A stretch of DNA of 64,000 bases from assembly GCA_040755755.1 (NCBI GenBank), contig JBFLZW010000002.1, positions 1 to 64,000 of the forward strand, written 5' to 3'. This DNA comes from a bacterium. GTDB lineage: Bacteria > SZUA-182 > DTGQ01. Both the position numbers and the translations under genes were made by a program. Of this stretch, positions 44,179-53,701 are shown in pieces; positions within the stretch are counted from its first letter, which is position 1; the number at the start of each line of letters is the position of its first letter. The notes below the pieces were generated by a model that did not search any database, had not been told where the DNA came from, and saw only the letters and a program-made list of their open reading frames with translations.

Positions 44179-44775
44179 TCATTTCTCCAGAATTGTTTGA
44201 GCCAGATATTTCCCCAGGCGGGAGGCTTGCTGCACAGCCAGTGGATGCTGGAGAATTTCCCCTTTGTGCTCAACACCCGGATAAAAAAGTTCGGAAATAT
44301 AGCGGATGTTCATGATGGTGAACCAGATTTTGACAATCTGCTGGGCATTTTGAAAGAATTGATATTTGTTCATTCCTCCCACACATAAGAACACTCCCGG
44401 GATCTTTGATTCTGATGGGAAAAAGGGTGTCTTCAGCAGGTATTTGGATACCCAGCAGCACTGGCCCCGGTCAACGAGGGCCTTGGTTTGAGCCGTCAGA
44501 CTCCCGAAGAACACGGGGGAAGCGAGGATAATTCCGGCTGCCTGCCGAAGGTGAGAATAAATATTTTGCATATCATCCCGGATTACACATTCGCCGGTCT
44601 TCAAACACCCTCCACATTCCTGGCAGGGTTTAATCCGCAATTGGTTGAGCTGAAACTTTTTCCCCGCAAGGCCGGCCTCCTGAGCGCTCTGCAGACAGAC
44701 GTCAACCAGCGAATCAGTGTTCCCCCCGAGCCGGGGGCTTCCGCACAGGGCAATAATCGAAGGGTTTTGAGTCAC
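44179..44775 (-). CDS. flavodoxin-fold NAD(P)H-dependent FMN reductase, iron-sulfur flavoprotein-like
   Basis: 198 residues. The FMN-binding loop CGSPRLGGNTDSLVD (11-25) and ASPVFFGSLTAQTKALVDR (about 85-103) are typical of NADPH-dependent FMN reductases. A cysteine cluster CQECGGCLKTGECVI (51-65) resembles that of archaeal-type iron-sulfur flavoproteins, so a [4Fe-4S] cluster is possible. It overlaps the sensor-like gene by 4 bp and ends 4 bp before the thioredoxin-like gene: one operon of three. Confidence 0.85.
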   Translation of the reverse strand: MTQNPSIIALCGSPRLGGNTDSLVDVCLQSAQEAGLAGKKFQLNQLRIKPCQECGGCLKTGECVIRDDMQNIYSHLRQAAGIILASPVFFGSLTAQTKALVDRGQCCWVSKYLLKTPFFPSESKIPGVFLCVGGMNKYQFFQNAQQIVKIWFTIMNIRYISELFYPGVEHKGEILQHPLAVQQASRLGKYLAQTILEK

Positions 44776-45572
44776 TGTCTTCTTCCTCTTCGCGAGGCCG
44801 GATTCCGCCGGTTTTGATAAGCCATTGAGGAATAGGATGGCGGCGGGGCGGGGGGATTGACCGTTTTTTTCATTTTTCGATACAGGAAAAACATGGCGGT
44901 AGGGATGGAAATAACGATAAAGGTAAGGACCAGGACAAAAACTCCGGCAATTTTTCTGGTAACAGTCCGATCGGCAGTCGGTCTGACCGTACGCTCCGCA
45001 ACTTTCCCACCTGATGGCGGCAGGAACTGGCTGGGCTGATTAAGCCGGTTAGGCATGCCGGGCCTGCTGAGATTGACAAACCCCTGCAGCAGGGCAAGCG
45101 TGCCCTGGCCATTGGACTTGACAGGAATAGTAATCAGCAGGCGGACCCCGATGAACTGCTCTCCCAGGGCCCCTTTCGGAACAGTGAGGTACTTTTCTCC
45201 CGTTTGCGGATTTTTCAGCATAATCTCTTCAAATTCCGGATGCTGATCCTGAAACCGTTCAAGGTACTGAAAGACAATATGCCGCTCTCCCTGCCTCCGG
45301 GGATTTCTTTCGCCGGCCAGGAACCAGTCTGTCTGCTGGAGGTACTGCACGAGCTGAGGGTCTTCAGCCAACTGCCGCAAGGCCGATTGTGACCTCTGGA
45401 CCCAATCCGGAGAGGAGGAGAGGTTCTGGATCGCAGAAGGATTCTGGATACCCTCTCTTTGTGCGACTCGGGAACGGGCATTGAAATAGAAGATAAAGAA
45501 GGTAAGTATCGTAAGGACCGGAATCACGCCGCCCAGGGCGAGGATAAGGATAAATTTTTTTGGCAATTTCAT
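44772..45572 (-). CDS. two-helix membrane protein with a cache-like external domain
   Basis: 266 residues. Membrane segments at about 7-30 and 208-230 flank an external region of about 175 residues whose order (WVQRSQSALRQLAEDPQLV, later TGEKYLTVPK and a PVKSNGQGTLALLQGFV strand) resembles single-cache sensor domains. After the second helix there is only a short, Pro/Arg-rich tail and no kinase, cyclase or methyl-accepting domain. So it may be a scaffold or an incomplete sensor. AAGGGGGGT before the ATG. Confidence 0.6.
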   Translation of the reverse strand: MKLPKKFILILALGGVIPVLTILTFFIFYFNARSRVAQREGIQNPSAIQNLSSSPDWVQRSQSALRQLAEDPQLVQYLQQTDWFLAGERNPRRQGERHIVFQYLERFQDQHPEFEEIMLKNPQTGEKYLTVPKGALGEQFIGVRLLITIPVKSNGQGTLALLQGFVNLSRPGMPNRLNQPSQFLPPSGGKVAERTVRPTADRTVTRKIAGVFVLVLTFIVISIPTAMFFLYRKMKKTVNPPAPPPSYSSMAYQNRRNPASRRGRRQ

Positions 45573-45875
45573 ACCCCCCTTCGTTTGCTAAAAGATAAGG
45601 ATTCAACTTGAAAATATTATTAAATCATACTTCCACGTGCTTCGTCAAGTCAGGCTGACCGCTCCTGCAAGCATCTTCAAACTATAAAGCTCATCCATGA
45701 TGCCGGAGTGTCGTCCAACTTACCTATAGTTCGGCCTTTTCCCATGAATCAGCGCAAGGAGGTCAGTGGTCAGTGGCCAGTGGCCAGTGATCAGTGACCA
45801 GTGTGGTGCACGGCGTTATCCTGCACTGTGACCGAAAAACAGCATAAATACAAGAGAAATCCTCCGGCAATCAGG
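45573..45875. other. gap with TCAGTGGTCAGTGG repeats
   Basis: No gene. At 45760-45805 the phrase GGTCAGTGGTCAGTGGCCAG and its variants recur six times with a 7-bp period, the complement of the repeat at 36950-36993. Confidence 0.6.
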
Positions 45876-46910
45876 CTACCATATCCTGCTGACCACAAAT
45901 TCTCCCGCCTCTATGGCTGCGCCTGCCTTGTTGATGATCAGGTACTCTCCGCTCCAGGTATCACCTTTGACCTTTCCCTCAAACGAAATGGTCAGTGTGG
46001 AATTCCCCTCTCCGGTGACAGTGCTCACCTGAATCTGATCCCCCTGGATAAGACCGGTCGCGCTGAGGGCGTTGATAGTAGGATGATCTACAAAAAGAAA
46101 AACTCCACTGGCTGCTGTCCCTTCCTGAGCCAGGTTAATCGAAGCGGAACCGCTGGTCTGGTTCTGCTGTGAGTTAAAGCTCGATGTCCAGGTACCGATC
46201 CATACTCCACCCACCTGTGCAGGAGGGTCCTGACTGGTGGAAGTTGAGGAAGCAGTATTGGGATCACTCTGCTGGCCTGATGGTGCCGGGTTGTAATAGC
46301 CGGAATAATCAGGATAATAGGAATACGGGTAAGGAGCCAGAGTAGAGCCGGGGAGATAAGAAATCCCGGGGATGAGCCCTCCCTGAACAGGATAGCCGGA
46401 AGAAACCGGCGGGTAACCGGAAGAAGCCGATGGATAGCCGGAAACAGGAGGATAATAAACTGACGGGGGAGCGGGGTTTGTATACCCTGGCAGAGGATTG
46501 CCATACACTGCATATGGCGGAATTATTCCTGCCTGGCCCTGTGACGGCAGGTAAGGAGCATTCCATCCGGAACCATAAACCGGATTTGCAGGCTGCCAGG
46601 AGGGGGCAAAGGGGATAACTCCATTCGGGTAGATGCTTTGAGGAGGCAGATTGGTCAGAGCGGGAGAAGCAAGGCCCGCAAGAGAAGAATAGGGAATCGC
46701 AGATACCGGCCATGCCTGCCCATACCCCTCCAATCCCAGGGATAACAATCCCGGATACCCGAAGGGATCCGGAAAAGGGCTGGCAATTACTGGAGGCAGT
46801 ACGGCGGCGGGAGGCAGAACAGTCCACTGGGATTGAGCTGTTCCGGCAAAAGCACAGAGTGCTCCAAAGAGTATGAGGGTGATGATCACAAGCCTGATCA
46901 GTCTGGTCAT
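45876..46910 (-). CDS. exported Tyr/Pro/Gly-rich protein with a C-terminal beta domain
   Basis: 344 residues from ATG 46910 (GGAGAG upstream). Signal peptide 1-27 (cleavage after GTAQS). Residues about 30-225 are low complexity with repeated SSGYPPVSSGYPVQGG-like units, as in surface or cell-wall-associated linkers. Residues about 235-344 form a small compact domain starting GGVWIGTWTSSFNSQQNQ, a pattern of beta-sandwich/lipocalin-like domains of unknown ligand. It is probably surface exposed. No partner gene is clear. Confidence 0.65.
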   Translation of the reverse strand: MTRLIRLVIITLILFGALCAFAGTAQSQWTVLPPAAVLPPVIASPFPDPFGYPGLLSLGLEGYGQAWPVSAIPYSSLAGLASPALTNLPPQSIYPNGVIPFAPSWQPANPVYGSGWNAPYLPSQGQAGIIPPYAVYGNPLPGYTNPAPPSVYYPPVSGYPSASSGYPPVSSGYPVQGGLIPGISYLPGSTLAPYPYSYYPDYSGYYNPAPSGQQSDPNTASSTSTSQDPPAQVGGVWIGTWTSSFNSQQNQTSGSASINLAQEGTAASGVFLFVDHPTINALSATGLIQGDQIQVSTVTGEGNSTLTISFEGKVKGDTWSGEYLIINKAGAAIEAGEFVVSRIW

Positions 46911-47246
46911 TATCTCTCCATTGGGGAAATGGTACAAAGCTCTTGCTGCTTCCAGGAAAATATTTCTCTGCTTGAAGGTTGCAATAACTGTACCCAAGTT
47001 GTGGGAGAGATAAGGGATTAAAAGACTTCGCTATTTTATCGTAGTGAAGGGTGTCATATAGGCAATATTATGCATACTATGCATAATATTGCCTATATGA
47101 AGACAAGTATGCAAAACTCTACACAGTGTTACAACTCAACGCTAGAGCACTGTTGCTATCACACCCTCAAGATAATGCTCCCGCTTTCTGCGGCTATCGC
47201 TATGAGGGATATCCTTCCCCTGCCTTCCGCCTCCAGGCGCGTACCC
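46911..47246. other. gap containing a long perfect palindrome
   Basis: No supported gene. It contains the 47-bp palindrome described separately and, to its right, sequence without recognised signals up to the end of the aryl-CoA ligase gene. Confidence 0.5.
47054..47100. repeat. perfect 47-bp palindrome
   Basis: Two 23-base arms (47054-47076 and 47078-47100) are exact reverse complements around a single C at 47077; they begin TCATATAGGCAATATTATGC. It is AT-rich and has no flanking T-run. It could be an operator, a remnant of a miniature element or an extrusion-prone site. Confidence 0.8.
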
Positions 47247-48548
47247 TTACAGCTTCCGGTTATCGACAACCCTCCTGGCCTTGCCCGTGGTTCGCTCCAG
47301 GGAGCGGGGCTCGACCAGGGTGATCCTGACATTGAGGCCCAGCAGGGAGGAGATTTTCTTCTGGACGCGCTTTTGGAATTCCTGCTGAAGCTTCATTTCA
47401 TCGTAGAATATCTTGTCGGACACTTCCAGCCGCACTTCCAGGGTATCGAGAGCGCCTTCCCGGTCCACGATCAACTGATAGTGAGGCTCGGCCCCTTCTT
47501 CTTCCAGCAGGACATATTCGATCTGGGAGGGGAAAACATTTACTCCCCGGATGATCAGCATATCGTCGGAACGGCCCGTGACCCGCTCCATGCGCATGAG
47601 GGTCCGTCCGCAGGGGCAGGGCTCTTTGATAAGGCGGGTGATGTCGCCGGTCCGGTAGCGGATCATGGGCAGGGCCTCTTTGGTGATGGTGGTCAGCACC
47701 AGCTCTCCCATCTCGCCCACCGGCAGCCGCTCGCCGGTCTCCGGATTGATGATCTCCGGAATGAAGTGGTCTTCCTGGATATGCAGGCCGCACTTATGGT
47801 GGCACTCTCCAGCCACACCGGGGCCGACGATTTCACTCAGGCCATAATTATCGGTGGCGCTGATATAGAGATTTTCCTCGATTTTCTTCCGGATGCCTTC
47901 CGACCATACTTCCGCGCCGAAGCAGCCGATTTTTAAGGACAGCTCGTTGGGATGGACATTCATTTCCTTCATGACCTCGCCGATATGCAGGGCATAGGAG
48001 GGGGTGCAGACCAGGACCGTGGTCTTGTAATCCTTCATGATCATGACCTGCTTTTCCGTATTGCCGCTGGAAACGGGGATGACCGAGGCACCGAGCCGCT
48101 CCGCACCGTAGTGGAGGCCGAAGGCTCCAGTGAAAAGCCCGTAGCCGAAAGCGATCTGGATGACGTCTTCCGAGGTTACCCCGGCGGAAACCAGAATACG
48201 GGCCACAAGATTGCTCCAGTGCAGCAGGTCGTTTCGGGTATAGCCGACCACCGTGGGTTTGCCCGATGTTCCGGAAGAAGAATGGATGCGCACCACTTCC
48301 CGCAGTGGTACGGCGAACATGCCGTAAGGGTAATTGTCCCGCAGGGCTGATTTTCGGGTAAAGGGTATCCGGGCCAGATCATCCATGGTTTTTATTTCTT
48401 CAGGGATGATGCCAGCCTCATCAAAGAGCCGGTTATAGAAGCGCACGCTCCGGTAAGCCCGGTTCAGCGTTGCCTGCAATCTCTCAAGCTGCAGTTGTTC
48501 CAGATCCGTCCGATCCATGGATTCATAGTCTTTCTCCCACATAGGCAT
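47247..48548 (-). CDS. paaK: phenylacetate-CoA ligase family protein, copy 1
   Basis: 433 residues. AMP-forming aryl-acid:CoA ligase: [16 protein letters not shown] (about 93-107, P-loop), [27 protein letters not shown] and the [20 protein letters not shown] hinge region followed by PSQIE. It activates phenylacetate (or indoleacetate) to the CoA ester, or runs in reverse with an acyl-CoA to make ATP. It is the last gene of the liv-iorA cluster, following livF by 12 bp. Confidence 0.92.
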   Translation of the reverse strand: MPMWEKDYESMDRTDLEQLQLERLQATLNRAYRSVRFYNRLFDEAGIIPEEIKTMDDLARIPFTRKSALRDNYPYGMFAVPLREVVRIHSSSGTSGKPTVVGYTRNDLLHWSNLVARILVSAGVTSEDVIQIAFGYGLFTGAFGLHYGAERLGASVIPVSSGNTEKQVMIMKDYKTTVLVCTPSYALHIGEVMKEMNVHPNELSLKIGCFGAEVWSEGIRKKIEENLYISATDNYGLSEIVGPGVAGECHHKCGLHIQEDHFIPEIINPETGERLPVGEMGELVLTTITKEALPMIRYRTGDITRLIKEPCPCGRTLMRMERVTGRSDDMLIIRGVNVFPSQIEYVLLEEEGAEPHYQLIVDREGALDTLEVRLEVSDKIFYDEMKLQQEFQKRVQKKISSLLGLNVRITLVEPRSLERTTGKARRVVDNRKL

Positions 48549-48560
48549 GCTCCTTACTCG

Positions 48561-49295
48561 TTATTCCCAAACCTCTTTTTTGGATTTTCCCAGATATGCC
48601 CGGACAATCTCCTGATTCCCCAGGATAGTGGCTGCCTTTTCCTCCAAAACAACTTTGCCCGTTTCCATCACATAAGCCCGGTCAGCGATCTTCAGGGCCC
48701 GCATGGCGTTCTGCTCTACCAGAAGGATCGTGGTGCCCCGCTGGCGCAGCTTTTCGATTACCTGCATGATCTCATTGACGACTTTCGGGGCCAGCCCCAT
48801 GGAGGGCTCGTCCAGGAGCAAAAGCTTTGGCGATGACATGAGCGCCCGGCCAATGGCCAGCATCTGGGCCTCTCCTCCGCTCAGATTACCGGCTGGCAGG
48901 TGCCTGCGCCGATCCAGGGAAGGAAACAGGGAAAAAATGACCTCTATGTCCTGCTCGATGGTTTTTTTCTTTATCCTGCCGAGCCGGTGATAGGCCCCCA
49001 GTTTGAGATTATCGATAACCGTCAGGGGATTAAAAACCTGCCGCCCCTCCGGGACGTGGCTGATTCCGCACTGAACGATCCTGTGGGGAGTAAGGCGGGT
49101 GATGTCCTGCTTTTCAAAAGAGACCTCACCTTCCCGGTTCTTCATCAGACCGCAAATCAGGTTTAACAGGGTGGTCTTGCCCGCACCGTTGGCCCCAAGG
49201 AGGGTGACGATTTCTCCCGGTGCGACGTGGAGAGAGACATTTTTCAGAACATGCACCTGCCCGTAGCAGGCATTAATACTCTTGAGCCTCAGCAT
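48561..49295 (-). CDS. livF: branched-chain/aromatic amino acid ABC transporter ATPase LivF
   Basis: About 244 residues from ATG 49295 (GGAG site); a 12-codon longer frame exists. Walker A GANGAGKTT, signature NLSGGEAQMLAIGRALM, Walker B LLLLDEPSMGLAP. One of the two ATPases of a Liv-type importer. It overlaps livG by 23 bp. Confidence 0.94.
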   Translation of the reverse strand: MLRLKSINACYGQVHVLKNVSLHVAPGEIVTLLGANGAGKTTLLNLICGLMKNREGEVSFEKQDITRLTPHRIVQCGISHVPEGRQVFNPLTVIDNLKLGAYHRLGRIKKKTIEQDIEVIFSLFPSLDRRRHLPAGNLSGGEAQMLAIGRALMSSPKLLLLDEPSMGLAPKVVNEIMQVIEKLRQRGTTILLVEQNAMRALKIADRAYVMETGKVVLEEKAATILGNQEIVRAYLGKSKKEVWE

Positions 49296-50073
49296 TGCTT
49301 TGGGTCTCCATCTCGCCCAGGTAGGCGGCAATTACCTTCGGATTGGCCTGAATATTCCTGGGGATATCCTCGGCAATCTTCTGGCCGTACTCTAAAACCA
49401 TGATCTCATCCGAGACCTCCATGACCAGCTCCATGTCATGTTCGACCACCATCATGGCGATTCCCCGCTTGCGGATCCGGAAAATCAGCTCGGCCAGTTG
49501 GCCGGTTTCTTTGGTGTTCAGACCGGCGGCAGGCTCATCGAGCAGGATCAGCTTTGGCTCGGTGGCCAGTGCCCTGGCAATCTCCAGAAGCCGCTGGTGC
49601 CCGAAGGGGAGGCTGCCTGCGGCTGCCTGGGCCTTGTCCGCAAGCCCCACGAAGGCCAGGGTTTGCAGAGCCTGCTCACGGATGTTCTTTTCTTCTGCCC
49701 GCATGCCGGGAAGCCGCAGGGAAGAGGCGAAAATACCGCTGATTGACCTGATATGACGGCCCATCATGACATTTTCCAGAACCGTCATGTTGGTGAACAA
49801 CTGGATATTCTGAAAAGTCCGCACCAGCCCCAGCTCGGCAATGCGATACGGCTTTGAGCCGGTAATCCTCTGCCCCTGAAAGTGAATCTCCCCGCAGGAG
49901 GGAGGGAGAATCCCGCTGATCACATTGTAGACCGTAGTCTTACCGGCCCCATTGGGTCCGATGAACCCTTTGATGCTCTTTGGCTTGACACTAAAGCTCA
50001 GATTCTGAATGGCCTTAACGCCGCCAAAGTCTTTTCCGAGGCCCTTGACTTCAAGGAGAGGCTTATCCGGCAT
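49273..50073 (-). CDS. livG: branched-chain/aromatic amino acid ABC transporter ATPase LivG
   Basis: 266 residues with Walker A IGPNGAGKTT, signature region LPFGHQRLLEIARALA, Walker B LILLDEPAAGLN and the LivG-type YLGE end. Pairs with LivF in the transporter. It follows livM by 3 bp. Confidence 0.94.
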   Translation of the reverse strand: MPDKPLLEVKGLGKDFGGVKAIQNLSFSVKPKSIKGFIGPNGAGKTTVYNVISGILPPSCGEIHFQGQRITGSKPYRIAELGLVRTFQNIQLFTNMTVLENVMMGRHIRSISGIFASSLRLPGMRAEEKNIREQALQTLAFVGLADKAQAAAGSLPFGHQRLLEIARALATEPKLILLDEPAAGLNTKETGQLAELIFRIRKRGIAMMVVEHDMELVMEVSDEIMVLEYGQKIAEDIPRNIQANPKVIAAYLGEMETQSNAEAQEY

Positions 50074-50076
50074 ACC

Positions 50077-51057
50077 TTACGATTCCTGCCTTGTCAATTT
50101 TTTCCATCCCAGGGCGATCTTCCGGCTCATGCCCTGCGGCATGAAGACGATCGCCAGGATCAGGAGCAGCCCATAGACCAGAATATCGTACTCGGCGAAC
50201 ACATCCAGGACCTGCGGCAGCATGGTCAGGATCGACGCTCCCAGCAATCCGCCCCAGATACTGCTCATCCCGCCGATAACGCCCATGGTCAAAAGCCGGA
50301 TCGACTGGGTCAACCCAAAGTCCGGCGGGCAGAGAAAGGTGGAGTAATGAGCGAAGATACTGCCCGCAATTCCGGCATACATGGCACTGATAACAAAAAC
50401 CTGTGTTTTGAATTTTGCAATATCCACGCCAATGGAATGAGCTGCCACTTCACTGGAATGGATGGCCCGCAAGGCCCTGCCCACCCGCGAATTAACCAGA
50501 TTGACGGCCAGGTAAACCAGCACCAGGGCCACGATCCAGGTGAAGTAGTAATAGTTGACCTCTTTCAGGTCACGGCTGTTCATAACATAGCCCAGGATGC
50601 TCAGTTTGGCCACACCAATCCCCTCCGAGCCTCCGGTAATCCCAAGGTTGGCGAACAGGCTCGAAAAGATCATCCCCATGCCAAGCGTGGCCATGGCCAG
50701 ATAATGACCCTTCAGCTTCAAAATGGGTTCAGCCAGAAGGTAGGCTACGGCAGCGTTCAGGCCGATGGAGAGGGCAAATCCGAGCCAGGGGGAAAGGCCG
50801 AACCGGGTGGTGACGATTCCCGATGAATAGGCACCCAGGCCGAAAAAGGCAGCGTGCCCCAGCGATATCTGGCCGGCATAGCCCATGAGCAGATTCAGGC
50901 CAATGACCACGATGCTGTTGATTCCAGCCAGCACCAGCACGCTGAGATAATAATCGCCCGCATCGAACCGGCGCAGGGCCAGGGGCGCTGCCAGTACCAC
51001 AAGGCAAAACAGGAAAAAGTGGGCCTGCTCGATTCGTTTCCAGATACTCTTGACCAT
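50077..51057 (-). CDS. livM: ABC transporter permease LivM
   Basis: 326 residues, about eight to nine membrane segments, with the LivM signature GLNLLMGYAGQISLGHAAFF (about 53-72) and the EAA-like region RALRAIHSSEVAAHSIGVD. Its start overlaps the livH stop. Confidence 0.94.
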   Translation of the reverse strand: MVKSIWKRIEQAHFFLFCLVVLAAPLALRRFDAGDYYLSVLVLAGINSIVVIGLNLLMGYAGQISLGHAAFFGLGAYSSGIVTTRFGLSPWLGFALSIGLNAAVAYLLAEPILKLKGHYLAMATLGMGMIFSSLFANLGITGGSEGIGVAKLSILGYVMNSRDLKEVNYYYFTWIVALVLVYLAVNLVNSRVGRALRAIHSSEVAAHSIGVDIAKFKTQVFVISAMYAGIAGSIFAHYSTFLCPPDFGLTQSIRLLTMGVIGGMSSIWGGLLGASILTMLPQVLDVFAEYDILVYGLLLILAIVFMPQGMSRKIALGWKKLTRQES

Positions 51058-51938
51058 TAAACCCGCTCCCCGCTCCTGATGAAGAGAATTCCCTGCGGAC
51101 GGATCAGCAGGACCGCCAGCAGGATACAGAAGGAAATGGCATTTTTATAGCTCGATGAGATCAGACCGGCTCCAAGCTCTTCGACCACGCCCAGCACAAA
51201 TCCCCCGACAATGGCCCCGACATTGTTGCCCAGCCCGCCGACAATGGCCGCGCAAAACCCTTTGAGCCCGAAGGTGACGCCGGTGTCGTATTTCATCCCG
51301 AAGGGTGCCAGAACGCCGCCAGCCAGAGCACCCAGGGCCGCACTGAGTCCAAAGGAGAGGATGACCATGGTCTCGACATTGATACCGACCAGCATGGAGG
51401 CCTTTTTATTGGCTGCACAGGCGGTCATGGCCTTGCCGTGGATCGTCTTTTCGTAAAACAGATGCAATCCGCTCATGGCCAGGAGGGCGATGGCCAGAAT
51501 CCATACATACTGCCGGTCGAAAATGGCACTGAAGAACCGGTACGGCTGGCCGGAAGAAAAAAAGGGGACGAACAGATCGTTTCGTCCCCAGATTAACATG
51601 ACAGCGCCCCGCAGAAAGATCGAGGCACCGATCGTAGCCATAATCTGGCTGACCACGCTGCTTTCCCGGAGAGGGCGAATCATGAGCACCTCCATCAGGA
51701 TGCCGATGATGGCCACAGCCAGAACACTCAGTCCAAAGGAAATTGCCAGATTCAGGTGGACATGGTGGTACAACGTGGACATGAAAACCGCACCCAGCAT
51801 CACGAATTCACCCTGCGCGAAATTGATGATGTCGGTCGATTTGTAGATGATGGTGAAGCCAAGGGCAATGAGGGCGTAAATCCCGCCGTTGGTAATGCCG
51901 TTAACCAGATACTGAAGGAGTTGATCAGTGAAGTTCAT
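51057..51938 (-). CDS. livH: ABC transporter permease LivH
   Basis: 293 residues, eight membrane segments. LivH signatures: NGITNGGIYALIALGFTIIY (about 13-32), DIINFAQGEFVMLGA, and ACAANKKASMLVGINVE. Partner of LivM. Confidence 0.94.
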   Translation of the reverse strand: MNFTDQLLQYLVNGITNGGIYALIALGFTIIYKSTDIINFAQGEFVMLGAVFMSTLYHHVHLNLAISFGLSVLAVAIIGILMEVLMIRPLRESSVVSQIMATIGASIFLRGAVMLIWGRNDLFVPFFSSGQPYRFFSAIFDRQYVWILAIALLAMSGLHLFYEKTIHGKAMTACAANKKASMLVGINVETMVILSFGLSAALGALAGGVLAPFGMKYDTGVTFGLKGFCAAIVGGLGNNVGAIVGGFVLGVVEELGAGLISSSYKNAISFCILLAVLLIRPQGILFIRSGERV

Positions 51939-51963
51939 GAGTCAACCAGCTTTCGTTTTTAGA

Positions 51964-52014
51964 GGAGTCAGAATTCAGAATGAGCAAGCCTGCTCTCTTC
52001 TGAATTCTGACTCC
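51964..52014. repeat. 17-bp perfect inverted repeat between livK and livH
   Basis: Arms GGAGTCAGAATTCAGAA (51964-51980) and its exact complement (51998-52014) with a 17-nt loop, followed by a partial third copy to about 52030. A hairpin here could attenuate the operon or stabilise the 3' end of the livK message, giving more binding protein than permease. Confidence 0.6.
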
Positions 52015-52036
52015 TGAATTCTGACTCCTTTTTCCA

Positions 52037-53200
52037 TTACTCCAGATAAGTCCATTTTCCATTGACGATCTTGATCATGACCAGCGATTCGGGGCCAAGG
52101 CCGTGGTGGTCCTTGTCCGAGAAGTTGAATACACCGCCGATACCGGCAAAATTTTTGGTCTTTTCAATCTCATCCCGGATGCGGTCTATATCGTCGCCCG
52201 CCTTCTTGATAGCCTGGATCACCAGATTGATGGCATCCCAGGCATGACCGCCGAAGGTATCAGCCGTAGCGTTATATTTGGCCTTAAAATCAGCGGCATA
52301 CTTGGCCAGTATCTTTTTCTGCGGATCAGTCTCCGGCAGAGAATCGACCACCAGGAGACGGCCTGCCGGAAAGATTATTCCCTCGGCTGCCTCTTTGGCC
52401 TGTTCGATGAATTTCATGCTGGCGATGCCGTGGCTCATGAAGATGGGAATCGTCATGCCGAGCTGACGGATGTTGGCAGCCACCTTGGCCGACCCCTTGT
52501 CCGTGCACCAGACGATCAGGGCCTTGGCATCGGTCCCCCGGATCTTGGTGAGCTGGGTGGTCATATTGGTGTCATCCTCGGAGAATTTTTCCCTGGCTAC
52601 AATCTCGATCCCGAATTCCGGAGCCAGGGAGTCAACCTGGACCAGCCCGCCGGAGCCAAATCCCCCTTCAACCGACATAAAGGCGATCTTCTTGATGTCC
52701 TGTTTCTTCAGATAGCCCAGGATCTTGGTCATGGCCTGCCGGTCGGTCTGGGGAGTCTTGAAGACCCATTTCTTCGGAGGATCGGTGATTTCAATCCGGG
52801 CCGCACAGGAAATATTGGGGACTTCACTGTTTTGAATAGTTTCGATGATGGCCATGCTCTCTCCGCTGGTGCTGGGGCCGATGATGGCCAGGACCTTGTC
52901 CTTTTTGACCAGCTTGTTCACGCTCTCAAGTGCCCGTTGATTGTCCATGGCCGTATCGTAGAAAACCAGTTCCACCGGATGGCCGTTGATTCCGCCAGCC
53001 TTGTTGACCTCCTCCACCACCATCTCGGCTGTCTGTTTTTCCGGAGTGCCAAGGGCGGAAGCCTTGCCCGAAATATCGAAAATGGCCCCGATCTTGTACG
53101 GTTTGGCACTTTCAGCGGAAAAAACGGTCTTGGCCAAGAGTAAACCTGCACATACGAAAACTGCCAGAACTACCAAAAACCTGGTCATTCTTTGTTTCAT
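52037..53200 (-). CDS. livK: ABC transporter substrate-binding protein, LivK type
   Basis: 387 residues. Signal peptide (about 1-29, cleavage near VFSA), then a type I periplasmic binding fold: YKIGAIFDISGKASALG at the start, EVNKAGGINGHPVELVFYD (about 69-87), AIIGPSTSGESMAIIE (110-125). Captures the amino acid or aryl-acid for LivHMGF. No lipobox is seen, so a soluble periplasmic protein. Gene context suggests aromatic ligands. Confidence 0.93.
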   Translation of the reverse strand: MKQRMTRFLVVLAVFVCAGLLLAKTVFSAESAKPYKIGAIFDISGKASALGTPEKQTAEMVVEEVNKAGGINGHPVELVFYDTAMDNQRALESVNKLVKKDKVLAIIGPSTSGESMAIIETIQNSEVPNISCAARIEITDPPKKWVFKTPQTDRQAMTKILGYLKKQDIKKIAFMSVEGGFGSGGLVQVDSLAPEFGIEIVAREKFSEDDTNMTTQLTKIRGTDAKALIVWCTDKGSAKVAANIRQLGMTIPIFMSHGIASMKFIEQAKEAAEGIIFPAGRLLVVDSLPETDPQKKILAKYAADFKAKYNATADTFGGHAWDAINLVIQAIKKAGDDIDRIRDEIEKTKNFAGIGGVFNFSDKDHHGLGPESLVMIKIVNGKWTYLE

Positions 53201-53252
53201 TTCAGAACCTCCCTTAAAGTGTTAGATGTTGCCAGTTCATACGAACTGTTTA

Positions 53253-53684
53253 TTACAGATTGCTCAATTCCTCATCGGTAATAGTTGATATGCCGCTTTG
53301 CTGCAACACCCGCAGGGCTTCGTTCATGTCATCGAAGCGAAAGATCATAATGGCCTTGTCCGTCTTTTTCTCCAGAAATCCGTAGAGATATTCCACATTG
53401 AGTCCTGCGGATTTCAGAACATTGAGCACCGAGGAGAGCCCTCCGGGTTCGTCGGGAATTTCTACCGCGATGACCTCGTTTTTGTTGACGGTCAGACCGG
53501 CGCCTTTCAGCACCCTGTAGGCTTTTTCCGTATCATTGACGATCAGGCGGACAATGCCAAAGTCCGAGGTGTCGGCCAGGGAAATAGCCCGGATGTTGAT
53601 CTTCTGCTCTCCGAGCAACTGGGTTACTTCGGCCAGACGGCCCCTTCTGTTTTCCAGGAAAATGGAGATTTGCTTGACGATCAT
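53253..53684 (-). CDS. tandem ACT-domain protein
   Basis: 143 residues consisting of two ACT domains (about 5-70 and 70-140): QISIFLENRRGRLAEVTQLL and AVEIPDEPGGLSSVLNVL. Such proteins bind amino acids and are commonly found between an aryl-CoA ligase and the liv or ior genes. It probably senses the cluster's amino acid. It lies 17 bp after the ligase gene. Confidence 0.9.
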   Translation of the reverse strand: MIVKQISIFLENRRGRLAEVTQLLGEQKINIRAISLADTSDFGIVRLIVNDTEKAYRVLKGAGLTVNKNEVIAVEIPDEPGGLSSVLNVLKSAGLNVEYLYGFLEKKTDKAIMIFRFDDMNEALRVLQQSGISTITDEELSNL

Positions 53685-53701
53685 AATCTTCCCCCCTCTC
53701 T

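Noticed and set aside
47070-47936. 288-codon + strand ORF opposite the aryl-CoA ligase
   Set aside because: Its sequence is a frame shadow of the ligase gene (paaK copy 1) and its start is inside the palindrome.
49882-50826. 314-codon + strand ORF opposite livM/livG
   Set aside because: Polar, low-sense sequence antisense to two membrane transporter genes; a shadow.
52103-53143. 346-codon + strand ORF opposite livK
   Set aside because: Antisense shadow of a well-supported substrate-binding protein gene; no signal, domain or ribosome site.
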